A DNA stretch of 64,000 bases from Klebsormidium nitens (GCA_000708835.1 DF237366.1:1-64000), one strand, 5' to 3'. Positions 1 through 11,735 are shown, numbered from the stretch's first letter. A program made the numbers and translations. The notes: generated from the sequence alone by a model not told the origin.

Positions 1-1586
1 ACCGGTACTACTGATGTGTAGCTGTGACTCTTAACCGATACCTGTAACTGTCACTGTTAAATTTTAAGAATATATAACTGTAACTGTATCTGTAACTGTA
101 ACTGTAACTGTAACTGTAACTGTAACTGTACGATGTGACCCAGCTCCTCTCGACTGTAGCGCAGTGGAAACTGTGACTGTACATTGAGTGAATCAGGTTT
201 ACGTAACTGTAGCCGGTCACTGTACCTGTGCAATACATTTGACGTAAATTTGGCGTCAATTTGAAATGTTAACCGTGTGATACGTGGCTAGGTCCTATCA
301 GTGCTAGGCCATAGGTATTAAACTTGTTAGCTGAGACCTAAGTACCCGGTAGAACTGCCTCCAGTTTGCCTCCAGTAGGCTGGCAAGTCCCGGGAACCAG
401 GGCAACTTCGGCTGAAAATATTAGCCTGAAAGGTGTCGGGACTCGGAGGGTCCGGCAGGACCATGTTATCGACGGCCTGGATTATCCGGAGATTGCGGGC
501 CTGGATCCAGGCCGGCCTGGATTGATACTATCCCCAGCTACGGTGTCTTGAACTCTTTACAAGCAGGGTTTCCCACAGCCGGCAAGAGAACCTGGACCTG
601 GCCGGCCGAGATGGGACCCCGGCCGGTGCCGAAGGCACCCCGCCGGCTGCTAGCCGGCAGAAAATGCAGGCACTTGCTAGGCCCAGCCGGCCGGTACAGC
701 CAAAGACCGCCTATCGAGCCGGCTGAACCGGGGGGCCGCCGGCAGCTGGCCGGCCGGGACAAAAGTCCGTGGGAAACCCTGTTTACAAGTGGTACGGCCA
801 GGGGCCGGGGCCGATGGGCATAAATCTGTTTGTCAGAGGTGCCCACTGGTACCACGTGGTTGAACACATGGCACCTTGTGATTTCCTGGAAGTTTGACAG
901 GTCACAGGAGTCGCGGCGAATGGCTCGCCAAAAGTGGGGTGGAAAGAGTTGTCTCTATGCAAATTGATCGTCACTTTGATCAGGAAAGACGGCATCATCC
1001 ATCTGTCGATCGCACCCGTCCGGCCCTAAAGGTCGATGCAAAGAGCCGGCGGCTGCCGGTTTCTATGCCGTTGCGCGGCCGTTACTCCCTGAGTTTTCGA
1101 TTCTCCCATCCCCGAATGCTCACTTGTCCTCTTCTTTTGCCAGGTGTCGAGCCAAACCAGCTGCATAGCTAGGGCTCAGGGAAGTCGTTCTTCCAGGCGC
1201 TAGGTACTTAGCGAGGCGCTAGCTGTAGGCTACCATGTACATTCTCTCGTGACAAACTTCTTGCCCTTTCAACTGTTGTGCAAGCTTTATTTCACGACGC
1301 GCGCTTGCAGCTGCAGCATTTCGAAAAGAGGCGTCTGGTTCAGGAGGCAACACGGACTTTCAAGCACAGAAAGCTTGGTAGACGGTGGCAGATTCATATA
1401 ATGTGCTGCTTTTTGCTAAGACAAGGCGAAATCTGCTTCTTCTAGAGTGCGGCGAAACTTTTGGCCGATCGAAGCCATTGGCAAAAAGGGTAACCTGATC
1501 GCAACATTATTTCTGGTCAGGGAATTGCCGCAAAATCAGCAGCTGAGCGAAGATCTGTGGAGTAGCAGTCTGAGCTAACCAGGAAC
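1..1586. other. Spacer upstream of uricase
   Basis: No gene recognised. The first 230 bases hold a degenerate CTGTAA repeat, described separately. Positions about 470-760 are dense in CCGG and GCCGGC and read open on both strands only because of base composition. From about 800 to the uricase ATG I see no conserved coding segment. The uricase promoter should lie in the last few hundred bases, but I could not identify a convincing TATA box. Confidence 0.6.
75..130. repeat. (TAACTG)n microsatellite
   Basis: About nine near-perfect tandem copies of a 6-base unit (AACTGT in the register read here), one of them with an internal change (ATCTGT). Looser copies extend the repeat from about 20 to 230. 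On the minus strand it reads as alternating Tyr-Ser codons, which makes a spurious open frame. Confidence 0.9.
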
Positions 1587-4500
1587 ATGGGAGCACTGGA
1601 CGGTTTGTCTCTTACCCACGAGCATGGCAAGAGCCGTGTGCGAGTGTGCCGGGTGTGGCGGGAGGGGAATATGCACTACATGGCTGAGTGGAGTGTTAAC
1701 GTGTCCCTGGTCTCGGACGTCGAGGATGCCTTCACCAAGGGCGATAATCGTGGCATCGTAGCGACTGACACCTGCAAGAACACGGTGCGGACAAGAATCT
1801 TTTCAAGCATAAAGTTGCCAGAGATTTGAGTGGTTGCGAAGTTGGTGTTTGACGCTGTGCTCATTCTGGTTTGCCACTTGACGTGTAATTGGGTCTGCAC
1901 CAATCAGCACATGGAATGTTCCGTGACTGGCTAAGGTCCTTTTCAGAAAACGCCAGGCGATCATCTGATCTGATCGTGGTGATCAAGTACCCTTTTGTGT
2001 AACCTGCTTTGATCTGGTTTGGTAGACATTCCACAGCCCACTTTCCCCAGTATTCCATCTCTATTATCTGAATCATGGTTTTGAACTGCACCGCTGGTTT
2101 CTGGCACCATAATCCATGGAATTGCATCACCTGCTGACATGCCTGCTTAGCAAGCTCCAAGCAAAGGGCTGGCCAGTACTTGAAATACAAGATTGCTGAA
2201 TGCAGTTAACAGATGCAGGGGTGTGCTTCTTAAAAGCCAGTTCATAATGGGGGATTTTTTACCACCCATGATTCACTGTTTCTGTTGGCAGACGTCAACT
2301 GATTGCATGAACATCAATCCTGAAACCCCTATCCGAAAGTTTCATATGTTTGAAAGTCCTCACATTTATCAGTCAAAACACAATTGCACAGAGAAGGTGC
2401 ATGTCACAAAAGATCCTTTTGATAGAAGCTGGGCCCCCCCTTGCAGGTCTACGTGGTGGCAAAACAGTGCAAGGAGCGCTGCTCAGCGGAGGAGTACGCA
2501 ATTAAGCTTGCCCAGCACTTCTTGAAGAATTACAGCCATGTGAGGCACTTCAGACGCGACTAAGGGCTGCTGCGTATTTTGGATTGCGATGCCCAAGTGA
2601 TGTCTTGGCCGCGATCTGTCAATTCATCCGGACAGGTCCCCTGGAGTCGAAACTCTGACCGGCTTCTTTGATCCTGGGAGGTGGGGAGGATGTCGTTGTT
2701 CTGTTCCAGCTTGGCATTCAATGTATCAAAGGAATTTTGAAGCTTTTCAAAGATGTAAGACCCTTACGAGCTACTTTTGGGTGCAGGTGTCAGAGGTGAC
2801 TGTAGCCATCACAGAGAAGCCCTGGGTCAGAGCAACTGTCGAGGGCCAGCCACACAAACATGGTAAGTAGTGGTGGTCGCATCGTATAGGGCAGCCTTAT
2901 GAATCCAAGTTGGGCAAGTTGGTGTTGCAAAGTGACACCTGGCACTGGTGTCCAAAATTGTACAGGGCGTCCCCACTGTTCTGCAACTTATCCTTAAATT
3001 CATTGATGTTCATTCGCTTGTCTCGGATTCTCTGGGGTGGCTTCATACATTCTCGATTTGATTGACTGGCCCCATCTGACTGCCACATCTCTTCTGCAGG
3101 TTACCAGCTGGCAGTGGCGAAGCACACTGTGGAGGTCAGCTTGCCGCGGAGTGGCCCCCTGAAGCTGGTCTCAGGCGTTGCCGACCTCACTGTAGCCAAG
3201 ACTACGCAGGTGGGCGCCCATGCTGTTGCTAGTTGCCACTACTCGCCCACTTCATTTCAGATGTCTGCTTCTCCTCTTCCTTCACAGCCAGGTGCGCAGT
3301 TTTGATTGGACAGCGGCTCGCTTTTGCCTCTACTTTGTGACTATCTCACACCGGCCTACTTGAAAGTGTTGCTACGTTCTGGGGGCTTCTGCCACCCGTG
3401 GGCAGTTTTTTTGGGTTAAATATATGTCCTCCGTCTTTCTGTCTGTTCGTCCTCGTTCACGACCCAGTCATTGCCTTGGCCACTTGCCTGGTTTTACTGT
3501 CTTGATCAAGTGCACCTTGGATCTGACAGCTCTGCTCATTTCGTACCTCGCGCTTCGATCTCTGATTGATCTTCCCATGTTTTCCCAATTTCTATCCCAG
3601 CACGCTAGCCTCGGTCACAGACTCTATGTTGTGTGCCGCCCTGACCTTCTTTTCTGCTTGAAATTCGGGAAGAGAAATTCCCGAACTCTTCTTTTTCCCT
3701 GTAACCCTCTTCGAACTCTCCTGACCCCCTTGTTTCTTCTGCAGTCTGGCTTCTCCGACTTTTACCAGGATCAGTACACCACCCTGGGCTCGGTGTCGGA
3801 GCGCATGCTGGCCACGTCCATTCGCTCCACGTGGACCTACTCGCGCCTCCCCTCGGATATGACTGCGACGTTCGAGGGCATCAAGACTACGCTGGCCGAG
3901 ACGCTGTACGGGCCGCCAGACAAGGGCGTGTTTAGCCCCTCCGTCCAGGCCACGCTCTTCCACATGGCCAAGGCCGTCCTCGCCAAGTGAGCAGCCGGCA
4001 GGCACAGCCTTCATGCTTCAACTCGGAAACTTGAATGGTCCGGGAGTCGGGAAGTTTTCAAGGAGACCAAACTCATGGACTGTGTGCTTTCCGGATAGTC
4101 GGGTGACTTGCATTGTTGAGGGTTTGCCCGTGCAGTTGGTGAAGGCGACCAGACCCCGGTCGATCAGCCAAGACACGCTTGACCGGCACACGCATGCCAA
4201 GGAGGACGAGGTTGATCTGGCGTGGCCGTTGATCGCCCTAGATCAGCAACCAGACGGAACTTGAAAGCTGTCAGGAGCTCCGGTAGGTACCGGGAGTGGT
4301 GCGGTGGTGCTGACGTGCTCGTGATGCAGGTACCCGGAGGTGGCGTTGGTGCACCTGAACATGCCCAACATCCACTTCCTGCCGGTCAAGCTGCCGTTTG
4401 TCAAGGTGCGGCGCGTCTTCAACGGACAAGGGCACTCAGGACACGTTGTAGTATCCTGGTTGTCTGCATTCGAGACACATCAGGCATGCTCATGTTGAAC

Positions 4501-4725
4501 AAGCTGCATCGGGGTCGGAGACGTATCTCTTTTGTTATGCCTCTCGTTCGGTTGCGAGATTGTGGTGAGACAGTCATCTTGGCTCGCTCTTTTGTAATCG
4601 ACCATTCCTTATCTTCGGGCCAATGATTGCAGTTTGAAGATGACGTTTTTGTGGCCACCGACGAGCCGCATGGGACAATCCAAGCAACGCTGCGACGGGA
4701 GGAGGTGCCTCGATCGAGATACTGA
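1587..4725 (+). CDS. UOX: Uricase (urate oxidase)
   Basis: Oxidises urate to 5-hydroxyisourate in purine catabolism; the family normally works in peroxisomes as a cofactor-free tetramer. Seven exons: 1587-1784, 2447-2539, 2787-2862, 3100-3209, 3745-3986, 4330-4405, 4633-4725, all with GT-AG borders, giving 295 residues, close to the usual 295-310. Visible family signatures are KGDN followed by VATDT (the catalytic Thr region), the KNTVYVVAKQ block, the QYTTLGSVSERMLATSI block, and MPNIHFLPV near the C-terminus with the catalytic His. The N-terminal MGALDGLSLTHEHGKSRVRV contains the Lys/His region expected before strand 1. The start was chosen because it is the first ATG in frame and gives the usual family length. 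Oddity: the last three residues are SRY, not a canonical SKL/SRL peroxisome signal. The identification is certain; exon 7 could be alternatively spliced. Confidence 0.95.
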
Positions 4726-7329
4726 AAAGCTTGCGAGTGCTGGGGAAGCACTCTCGAATTTGTGTAGAGGGGCTGTTCAACGATCTCAGGCGCTAGAAAA
4801 ATTCCAGACACGTTGCTGCTTTACGTTCGAAGTATCTAATCAGGCGATAAGGTCTGTCGACCTGGCTTTGTAGGGCTTTTGTCTAGTATATTATCAAGTA
4901 GTGTGCAGTATTCATTGTAGATAATATGATAGGCAGCTATTTTACAGACGTTATAAGGTGTTGAGGAACACATACCTAGTTCGATCACTAACATTGTAAG
5001 TCGACAATTCAGCCAAATCCGATCTTCAGCAGGTGGCTGTTAGGTTGCAGTTGGAATTCAAGATCGAACCTTTTCCGGCCTGGCAAGCGCAGGATCGCCT
5101 GCCAGATTCAGGTGCAAGATTGTGTTGGATCATTTGCTCTGGCCTTTCGATGTTGGTACCGGGCTCGATCACCATGGCTGTATATAACTGCATAGAATCA
5201 GCTTTTAAGCTGCAATTGAGGAACTGCAATGCCGCTTCTGCCTGCAGCCCGCATATGCGCCGGCCGTTCGGGAGTTATAGTTGATTTCTTCGTCTCGACG
5301 ATTATATGCATATGCAAGCTGAATGACTTGAATAGCTGCGGCCGTACGTATCTGCAATTGCATGCTGATATTTATAGCTTAAAACTAGCCATGCAGCTCT
5401 CAGTGCGGCAGAGTGCAATGAATACAGTGCATGACGATGCCAGGTCTCTTTTCAAAGACGCCCTGTAGGCTTCTCATGGCACATGTGCCATGTGCACACA
5501 ACTTTCGAAGTTCAGTGAACCTATGTGCCAGCTGAGATTTATACACTAGCAGATCAACCTACCAAGCAAAAACTTCTTTACGAAACTCTATGTGCCAACG
5601 GCAGCTTTTCGTGGCTCAAACCCCCTGCTATGAAGATCTCGAAAGGCGCCGCCGCGCAGAGCTTCGTTTCGATTACTGTTTGCGCGGCTCACAGTGTACT
5701 ATGCTGAGCCGGCCATTGCCGGCACTCAAAATGTGCGCACCATGAACAAGGTTTCCATCGCCGCAGTTCCAAAGATTCGATCCTGTTGTCATGCGCCGTT
5801 GCATTTAATAAACGTACCGCTCGCCGCAAAGGTTCGTGCGATGCAGCTAGCCTGCTGTTGTGGCGCTGTCCACAAATCTGCATTGTTGACACGGAGCGAG
5901 TGCTGTTAAGCCAGTTATCCTGCCTTCCGAAACATGCAACATGCGCACGAACTAGACTTTCTTAACCCGTTCGGCCATACTCCGCTTGTCACCAGTGCTG
6001 GAAGGGTGACCTTAACCTAGCAAATCCACTTTCCTACAGCTTCAATTGTGGCACGAAACCCTTTTTGCATAAAGCCACGACTTGGAACAGCGCTGCAAAT
6101 GTCCAGTTGGCAGAGGGGCTGAACATATCGCACGTCAATCTGCAATGATATAAAAAGGGTCAATCAGATTGCAGCTCGCTCAGGACTGGGGATAAAGAAG
6201 AGCAAATGGAGTATTTGAAACTTTTCCAGCACCTGAGCTTGACGATCAGGCACATTCCTTCCAGAGAAATGACAGATTGACCACAAGGAGACGTCTGACC
6301 GCGAAAACCAGAGTTGGAATCGAGTCTCCAGAGCTGGGGCAGACTTAGCACCCATAGCATGCATGGTTGGCACAATTGCATACAAAACCCGCTCAGGAAT
6401 ACTCCCGCATGATACAAGCGTCCCAGTAGAGGCAAAGGGATCGCCATAATTGCACCTCACTTTCAATGATGCGACCTGCTTTAGACGAGTTGCCAGTAAG
6501 TTCAGCAAAACTCAGGTCCGCGAACGCCCAGCGGAAACGAGGTCGGCGAAAGCCAGCCCTTTCTCGGCATGCGTGGGCGTCTCCTAACAGGATCAAAGGG
6601 ACGGGGCAATCTGGAGTCGCTGAGAGTCCTGGGAGGAGTCCTTCTTGCTCAGTAGTGGGCCACCTGCACAGGGGCGATTACTGGTCACCTCACAACGAGA
6701 ATCAGAAGAAGGGGGGCTTGAAGAGGGGGAGGAATTCTGTCCAAGGCCGGACAGCATTCGCAACCAGCAGAATACAGAAAAAAGCTTCCCGGCAACCGTC
6801 CTTGATTACATCAGATCAACGTAACGGTCTTTCCCAGAAGCGACCAAGGAAAGTTAAGACCCTCTTGACAAAATTCAGGACCGGTGCCACTGAAACGACA
6901 CGAAGTCCAGGCCGACCTCTTTGTCTAAGAAACGGTTGGCACAGGCTAGCACCATGGATTTGCTCACCAGTGTCCTCTGGTGCAGAGCCATTCCTGGAGG
7001 CTACTCGTGGAGGTTGAGGCGGTGCAGGCCTCTAGCTACCTCTGCTGGGAGCCAGGTTGGCTGACCGGGGCGCAGGAGCAGAAGAGACATGCGGCTGCAC
7101 AGAATGCTGAACTGTGCGGTGGGGGGTAAGGAACAAACAGCTAGCTGCCCGCTGCAGCCGCAGGGAATGTGTTTCCCAACAATCAGCTTGCGAGAGTCGC
7201 AGCACACACTGGATTTTGGGCTCATGGAAAAATGCTGATTCAGAATCGAAGGCCAAATCAACGAATGTTAGACGGCAGATAATTCAATTGGTTGGGGAGG
7301 ATATGATTGGCCGCCACTGCCATGCTCAC
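4726..7329. other. Spacer between convergent uricase and CENATAC-like gene
   Basis: Holds the 3' ends of two convergent genes and perhaps the unplaced last exons of the CENATAC-like gene, minus strand. I searched the minus strand by eye for the family's C-terminal Gly-Ala-Pro-Pro-Trp and Gly-Arg-Val-Trp motifs and found no clear match. A long, strongly basic plus-strand frame at 6466-7017 is the only other notable content; it is not supported as a gene. Confidence 0.5.
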
Positions 7330-8321
7330 ATGTGGCGGTTTTGGAGGATTGCCAGGGCTGGGACGGGGCGGGGGCAGTAGTTTCGCCGACTGCGTCTCCC
7401 ACTGCAGGGGCAGAAAGCTTCCGGATCAGTCCTATGCTGAATCCAAGAGAAAAAATTCAGGGGCTATGTACATTGAATACTCTTTCTGTCTCTAAGGCAA
7501 GGCCAAGTCAGGATGGAAACTGGCTCGAAATACTCATGGCAGGAATGAATGCAGAGCAGGTGGGTCCTTGGACCATATAAAGAGAAAGGACTTGTAGTCT
7601 CACCTTTAAAAAGTCTTTCTCCAAGATGGTGAAGTCGTCGAGACGGCTGCGGTCAAGCAGATTGGCCAACAAGAAGAGCCGCACTTGCTCCACATGGCTC
7701 TGGTTGGCTAGGTGCTTGATGGGGTTTTCACTGCCACCATGGGAGGGAGAGAAGTGCTCAGAACCCAAGAAAAGAGTGAGATTGATTTTGAGGTGGCACT
7801 GAAATGCTTCTTACAGCGCCATGATCAGCTAGGTATGTAATCAAGAGTCACCCAATAGTTACGGAGGGAGTTTCAAAGTACGGAAATTGACCCTTTGTCC
7901 TACCCCTTACTCTAGCGAATGTGATGAACTTGAAATAGGTCTTTGAACTGAGCACTGCAAACCAAGGTGGGACTTCCATTCGATAGAATCAGATATGTTT
8001 GTACAACGCAGTACATTATAACGTGAAGGATAAAGTAAAGCAGGTGTCTATTGCTTTCTGTCATACCACCACTCACCATGCAAATGTAGACGACCCTGCG
8101 ATGACATCTTCATCACAGAAAATGCACCACAGCTGGTTCCGGGCCTGGTCAGCATCTCTAACCAGGGCAGGGCTGCGGACGTACTGCCGCACTTCTTTCA
8201 ATTTCTTGCGGGCTTTGGCCAGCAAGGCCTCCATGTTGGTAATGTGCTTCTTAGTATAGAGGTGCTGACGGTGCTGGTCGTGGCTTCGACGACAGGCCTT
8301 GCAGTACTGGAATTGCTTCAT
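7330..8321 (-). CDS. CENATAC: CENATAC / TITAN-like zinc-finger protein (N-terminal part)
   Basis: The human family member CENATAC (CCDC84) assists the minor spliceosome and affects AT-AC intron splicing; plant members are called TITAN-like. Three exons are supported: 8321-8077, 7730-7604 and 7401-7330, 148 codons. The N-terminus MKQFQYCKACRRSHDQHRQH carries a Cys2His2 finger and is followed by a Lys-rich helix. A second Cys pair occurs in WCIFCDEDV. After the first splice the frame reads SSTFACENPIKHLANQSHVE, the family's next conserved block, and then the segment ending in LEKDFLK, with the expected Trp starting exon 3. The ATG at 8321 is chosen because it lies directly before the finger. 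Exon 3 probably splices at a GTGAGC after 7330; if not, it reads to a stop at 7258-7260. The C-terminal half is unresolved. The gene is head-to-head with the GILT gene. Confidence 0.8.
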
Positions 8322-9176
8322 CAACAAGGTTATACAACTTCAGCGATTGCCCGGGCCTCGGGCCAATGCCGTGTGCCACCGCAACATACACCAAATTGAG
8401 GCGCTGAGAAGATACAGATGCCACCAGCAAGTCAGCAGGGAATTGACACCGCCCCTGGCAGTGAATTATGTTTTTGTGAAACCCAATTGGAGAAGAATCG
8501 AAGATGCTAGCTGCAGCTGCAGCGCCCATGCCCTGGCTGGTCGCGGGCGCAACGCATTCGATTGGCGCAAGGAACTGTTCAAACTTGAAGTTGAACTTGA
8601 AGTCAGCAAGATTTTCCAAAACGAAGGAAGTTGCATGCCGGTGCTGGAGTGCACACTGTGTACAAGCGATCAACAGTAGTCTGCGCGGGGTCAAGGAGAA
8701 TCAGTTATTGCCAAACCGGGGCCGGGGACAGCCGAAGACGCTGTCGGAACTGGTGACGTGGCAAGGTCCAGGGGCAAAACCCTGGGCTACGCTCCATTCG
8801 ACCAATCAAAAATGAGAAGGCCCCGGTCAATTTCCTAAACCTCGCCACGTCACCCATTCCAACAGGGTCCCCGGCCCCGGTCCTGAATTTAATACAGTTA
8901 AAAGTTTAAACTCACTAATTCTCCTTGACCCCGCGCAGACTGCGCAGTGGTCTGGAGTGCAACATGTTCAATTTGACGAAGGGGTTCGTGTGGGTCCGTG
9001 TGCTGTGCTGCTGCCCTGTGCATAATCTTATGGTGGCGATGTTTCTTGGCTGTCGAGGCGATTGAGTTGTCCAGGTTTACCAGCAAGGCAAATACTTGGG
9101 GACTGCACCTCCAGAGTCGAGCTTGCACGAAAGGCTGGTTGAAGGGCTGCGCCTGTTTAGATTCTCACGCTGGGCA
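8322..9176. promoter_or_regulatory. Divergent promoter region, CENATAC-like / GILT
   Basis: The 855 bases separate two start codons facing away from each other, so both promoters must lie here. A 264-base element with terminal inverted repeats (8678-8941) fills the middle, leaving about 356 bases on the CENATAC side and 235 on the GILT side. An open frame on the plus strand at 8299-8679 overlaps the CENATAC start and is judged spurious. Confidence 0.6.
8678..8941. mobile_element. MITE-like foldback element with 24-bp terminal inverted repeats
   Basis: The ends 8678-8701 and 8918-8941 are a perfect 24-base inverted pair beginning AGTCTGCGCGGGGTCAAG. Inside, a 15-base block (8715-8729) is perfectly inverted at 8867-8881, and TGACGTGGC (8754-8762) is inverted at 8844-8852. 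The arms therefore pair over most of their length, with unequal spacers. There is no coding capacity, so this would be a non-autonomous element. No exact target duplication touches the ends, but CTGGAGTGCA occurs in direct orientation just outside on both sides (8644-8653 and 8952-8961). Confidence 0.75.
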
Positions 9177-11415
9177 ATGGCAACCATGTTGCACATCTTC
9201 CCGTACCTTATCATCATTTCACTCTTTCTGCAATGTGCAGGTACGAGACGTTTTGTACACTTCGTTTTTCAATCGCCTCTTATCTGCATAATCTCGTTAT
9301 CTGGGGCTTGGTAGCGCGGTAGGAGCCTTCACATTCAGCTCGTCAGATTCGTATATTCACAGCTTGAATTGGCTGCGTTTTCTGAGTGTAAATGCTGCAT
9401 CCATTAAGTTCGTACAACCTCTTGGCTTTGGCTCTGAGGATACAAGCGCTTGCAGCTCTGTATCACAGACAAGTATGAGGTTTTTGAGCGCTGTAAATTG
9501 GCACCCAAACAACACTCAAAATCTTGCAGGTGCCCAAGCCCGTCTTTCAGCCAAGCTGTTTGAGCCTAGTGTTCTTCTGTCTAAGAGCAGCACCCCGTCT
9601 TTGGTGAATGTGACCCTGTATGAAGGTAGAGTGGTCTGTTCTTACTTCTTGCCGTCCCTATTGCTTTCCCTGTCCTGCACTCTGGCATATCTGTTGCTCT
9701 TCCCCCATCCTGGTCCCAGCAAGCCATGAAAGGCTGTGAGACATTCTCCATGCCCATCTGCTATGTGCCACCGTCTCCTGGTGATTGCGCCAGGCTAATT
9801 GTAATGTTTGGTCGTTGCTGATTGGTTTACATCCGATTCCAACCAAGACTTTTGGCCACTGCTGAATTGAGAATCTTTGCTGCAGAGGCTCTGTGCCCGG
9901 ATTGCGCGGAATTCATCACCGGGCCATTGACACAAATGTTTCAGAATGGCCTTTCCGCCATCACCACCCTGACCATCATCCCATACGGCAATGCGAAATT
10001 GATCGGGGGCAGCATTCGTTGCCAGGTGGGTAGAAGTGTCATCTTGTTGGTGGCGAATGTTCTTAGTGTTTGCAACTGGGGATGAAAGTAGCGGACCATG
10101 ATGTTGACGGGCTTTCTGCAGTGGAGAGACTATTCAAATTCATGCTGCAAATTTGTGACAGAAGTGTTTGATGTCACTTTGTGCGGGGCGGCCATTGGGA
10201 TGCCACCTCTTTGTCGAAAGCTGGTGAGGGCAGTCGTTGCGATCATAGCCAATGGGATGCCAAGCCAACTCTCTACCACCTGGGAGCTTCCGTCGAAGGT
10301 GTTTGAATCGTTTGTGCCATGTTGCAGCATGGACCGGACGAGTGTACTCTGGACCGCATTGAAGCCTGCGTCATCGACTTCTACCCAGACACTGTGAGCA
10401 CTTAAGGTGGTCTGCGGAACACTGCAAAAGAGACCATACTATGAAATCGAAAGTCGATCTGACTATTGGAACTTTCTGCCTGCTTTGTGCAATCATATTG
10501 CGCTTCTGTTTCAATGTGCGAACTGCGAAAGCGTCACCAGAGATCCACTTACCGCCAGTCGAATCAGGTGCTTGTTTGTCATAGTCGCACAGCCTTGCAC
10601 TGCTGTTCTGAATCTTTGCAGAGTATGAAAGCGGCCCTCCGTCAGGTTGGCGTGCACATTGGGCCCCCTCCGTTTCTTTGCAGCACTCCTGGTTCTCTTT
10701 CATCTCCTGCGTCGAGCAGCAGCCCGCCGCATCTCGCCTGGAACTCTGGCCGCAGTGCGGAGTGGCGCTAGGGCTGGACGTGATTGGGATCCAGAACTGC
10801 GCAGATGGCGAGAAGGGGGCAGAGGTGAGCCTCAAAGACACTCCCCACCCCATCCGTCGATGGGCAAGCTTCATAACAATATCGACATTGTATGCGCTGA
10901 TTATTGAATTTATGCTGCACAAAATCAGAAGGATGTCCCTTGTATCAGATAGGTTTGTTGTGTGCAGTCAGGCAAGGAACATGTTTATTCTTGTGCGTTT
11001 GGTTTGAATCAACTGGTCCTGCTCTCTTTACAGCTTGAGGCCAGGAATCGGAAGCTCACTGAGAGCTTGGACCCTCCCCATCGGTTCGTACCCTGGGTCA
11101 CAGTTGACGGGGCGCCCTTGTATGAGGTAAGCAACCTGACGGAGCTCTTTAAAGTCGCCTTAAGAGAGGTCGGCGAGAGGTGATTTTTTTCCAAATACTC
11201 CAGCTGAAAGCACACAGTGCTTGGGCCTTTATTCCTGGTGATGATTAACCGAGCCCCTTTTCGATCCTATGATGCAGGATCTGGACAGCTTCTTCGAGAG
11301 GATCTGCGAAGCATACAAGGGGACCGAAAAACCAGAAACGTGTGCACGCCTTGATGGTGCAGCTGGCACATATCCGTCCTCTCGAAACCTTCAGCTTTGG
11401 GGACACGTAGAATGA
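9177..11415 (+). CDS. GILT: GILT-family lysosomal/vacuolar thiol reductase
   Basis: Gamma-interferon-inducible lysosomal thiol reductase family: reduces disulfides in acidic compartments through a CxxC site. Seven exons: 9177-9240, 9530-9625, 9886-10025, 10328-10393, 10684-10824, 11034-11126, 11278-11415, 245 residues, a typical length. A hydrophobic signal peptide occupies residues 1-22 (MATMLHIFPYLIIISLFLQC). The active site CPDC is at residues 57-60. The family signature follows across an intron as CQHGPDEC then TLDRIEAC, matching CQHGxxECxxNxxxxC except Asp for Asn. Further family blocks are HSWFSFISCVEQ, PPHRFVPWVTVDGAPLYE and FFERICEAYKG. NVT at the end of exon 2 is a possible glycosylation site. 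The start was chosen because it opens the signal peptide; an upstream ATG-less extension is unlikely. The gene is divergent from the CENATAC-like gene. Confidence 0.94.
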
Positions 11416-11735
11416 TGCAGCAATCTCTACCTGCAAACTTCTTTGTAGATTTACTGTAATAATCGAGCACCATATCAACAGCCACGAAGGCGTATACGGG
11501 TTAGTGTTCCCCTGCAGTGCAAATGAATTTGTAAAACGACGCCCAACAAGTCAACTTCGAATGTGCCACCGTCCACGGCCTCGACCCACTGGCTTCTTAA
11601 TGAAAGCTTACAGTTTCGGTTTGCGTGTGCATATCTGACCGTATCGTGCTGGGAGGATGATCTTGATTGGTGCATGCCTTTGCTCGAGTCTCACGAGTCC
11701 TTTTCGACCGTCCGAGGGCTATATACGTTTAATTA

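Noticed and set aside
8-259. Minus-strand frame coding for a Tyr-Ser repeat
   Set aside because: It is only the translation of the CTGTAA microsatellite, without other gene features.
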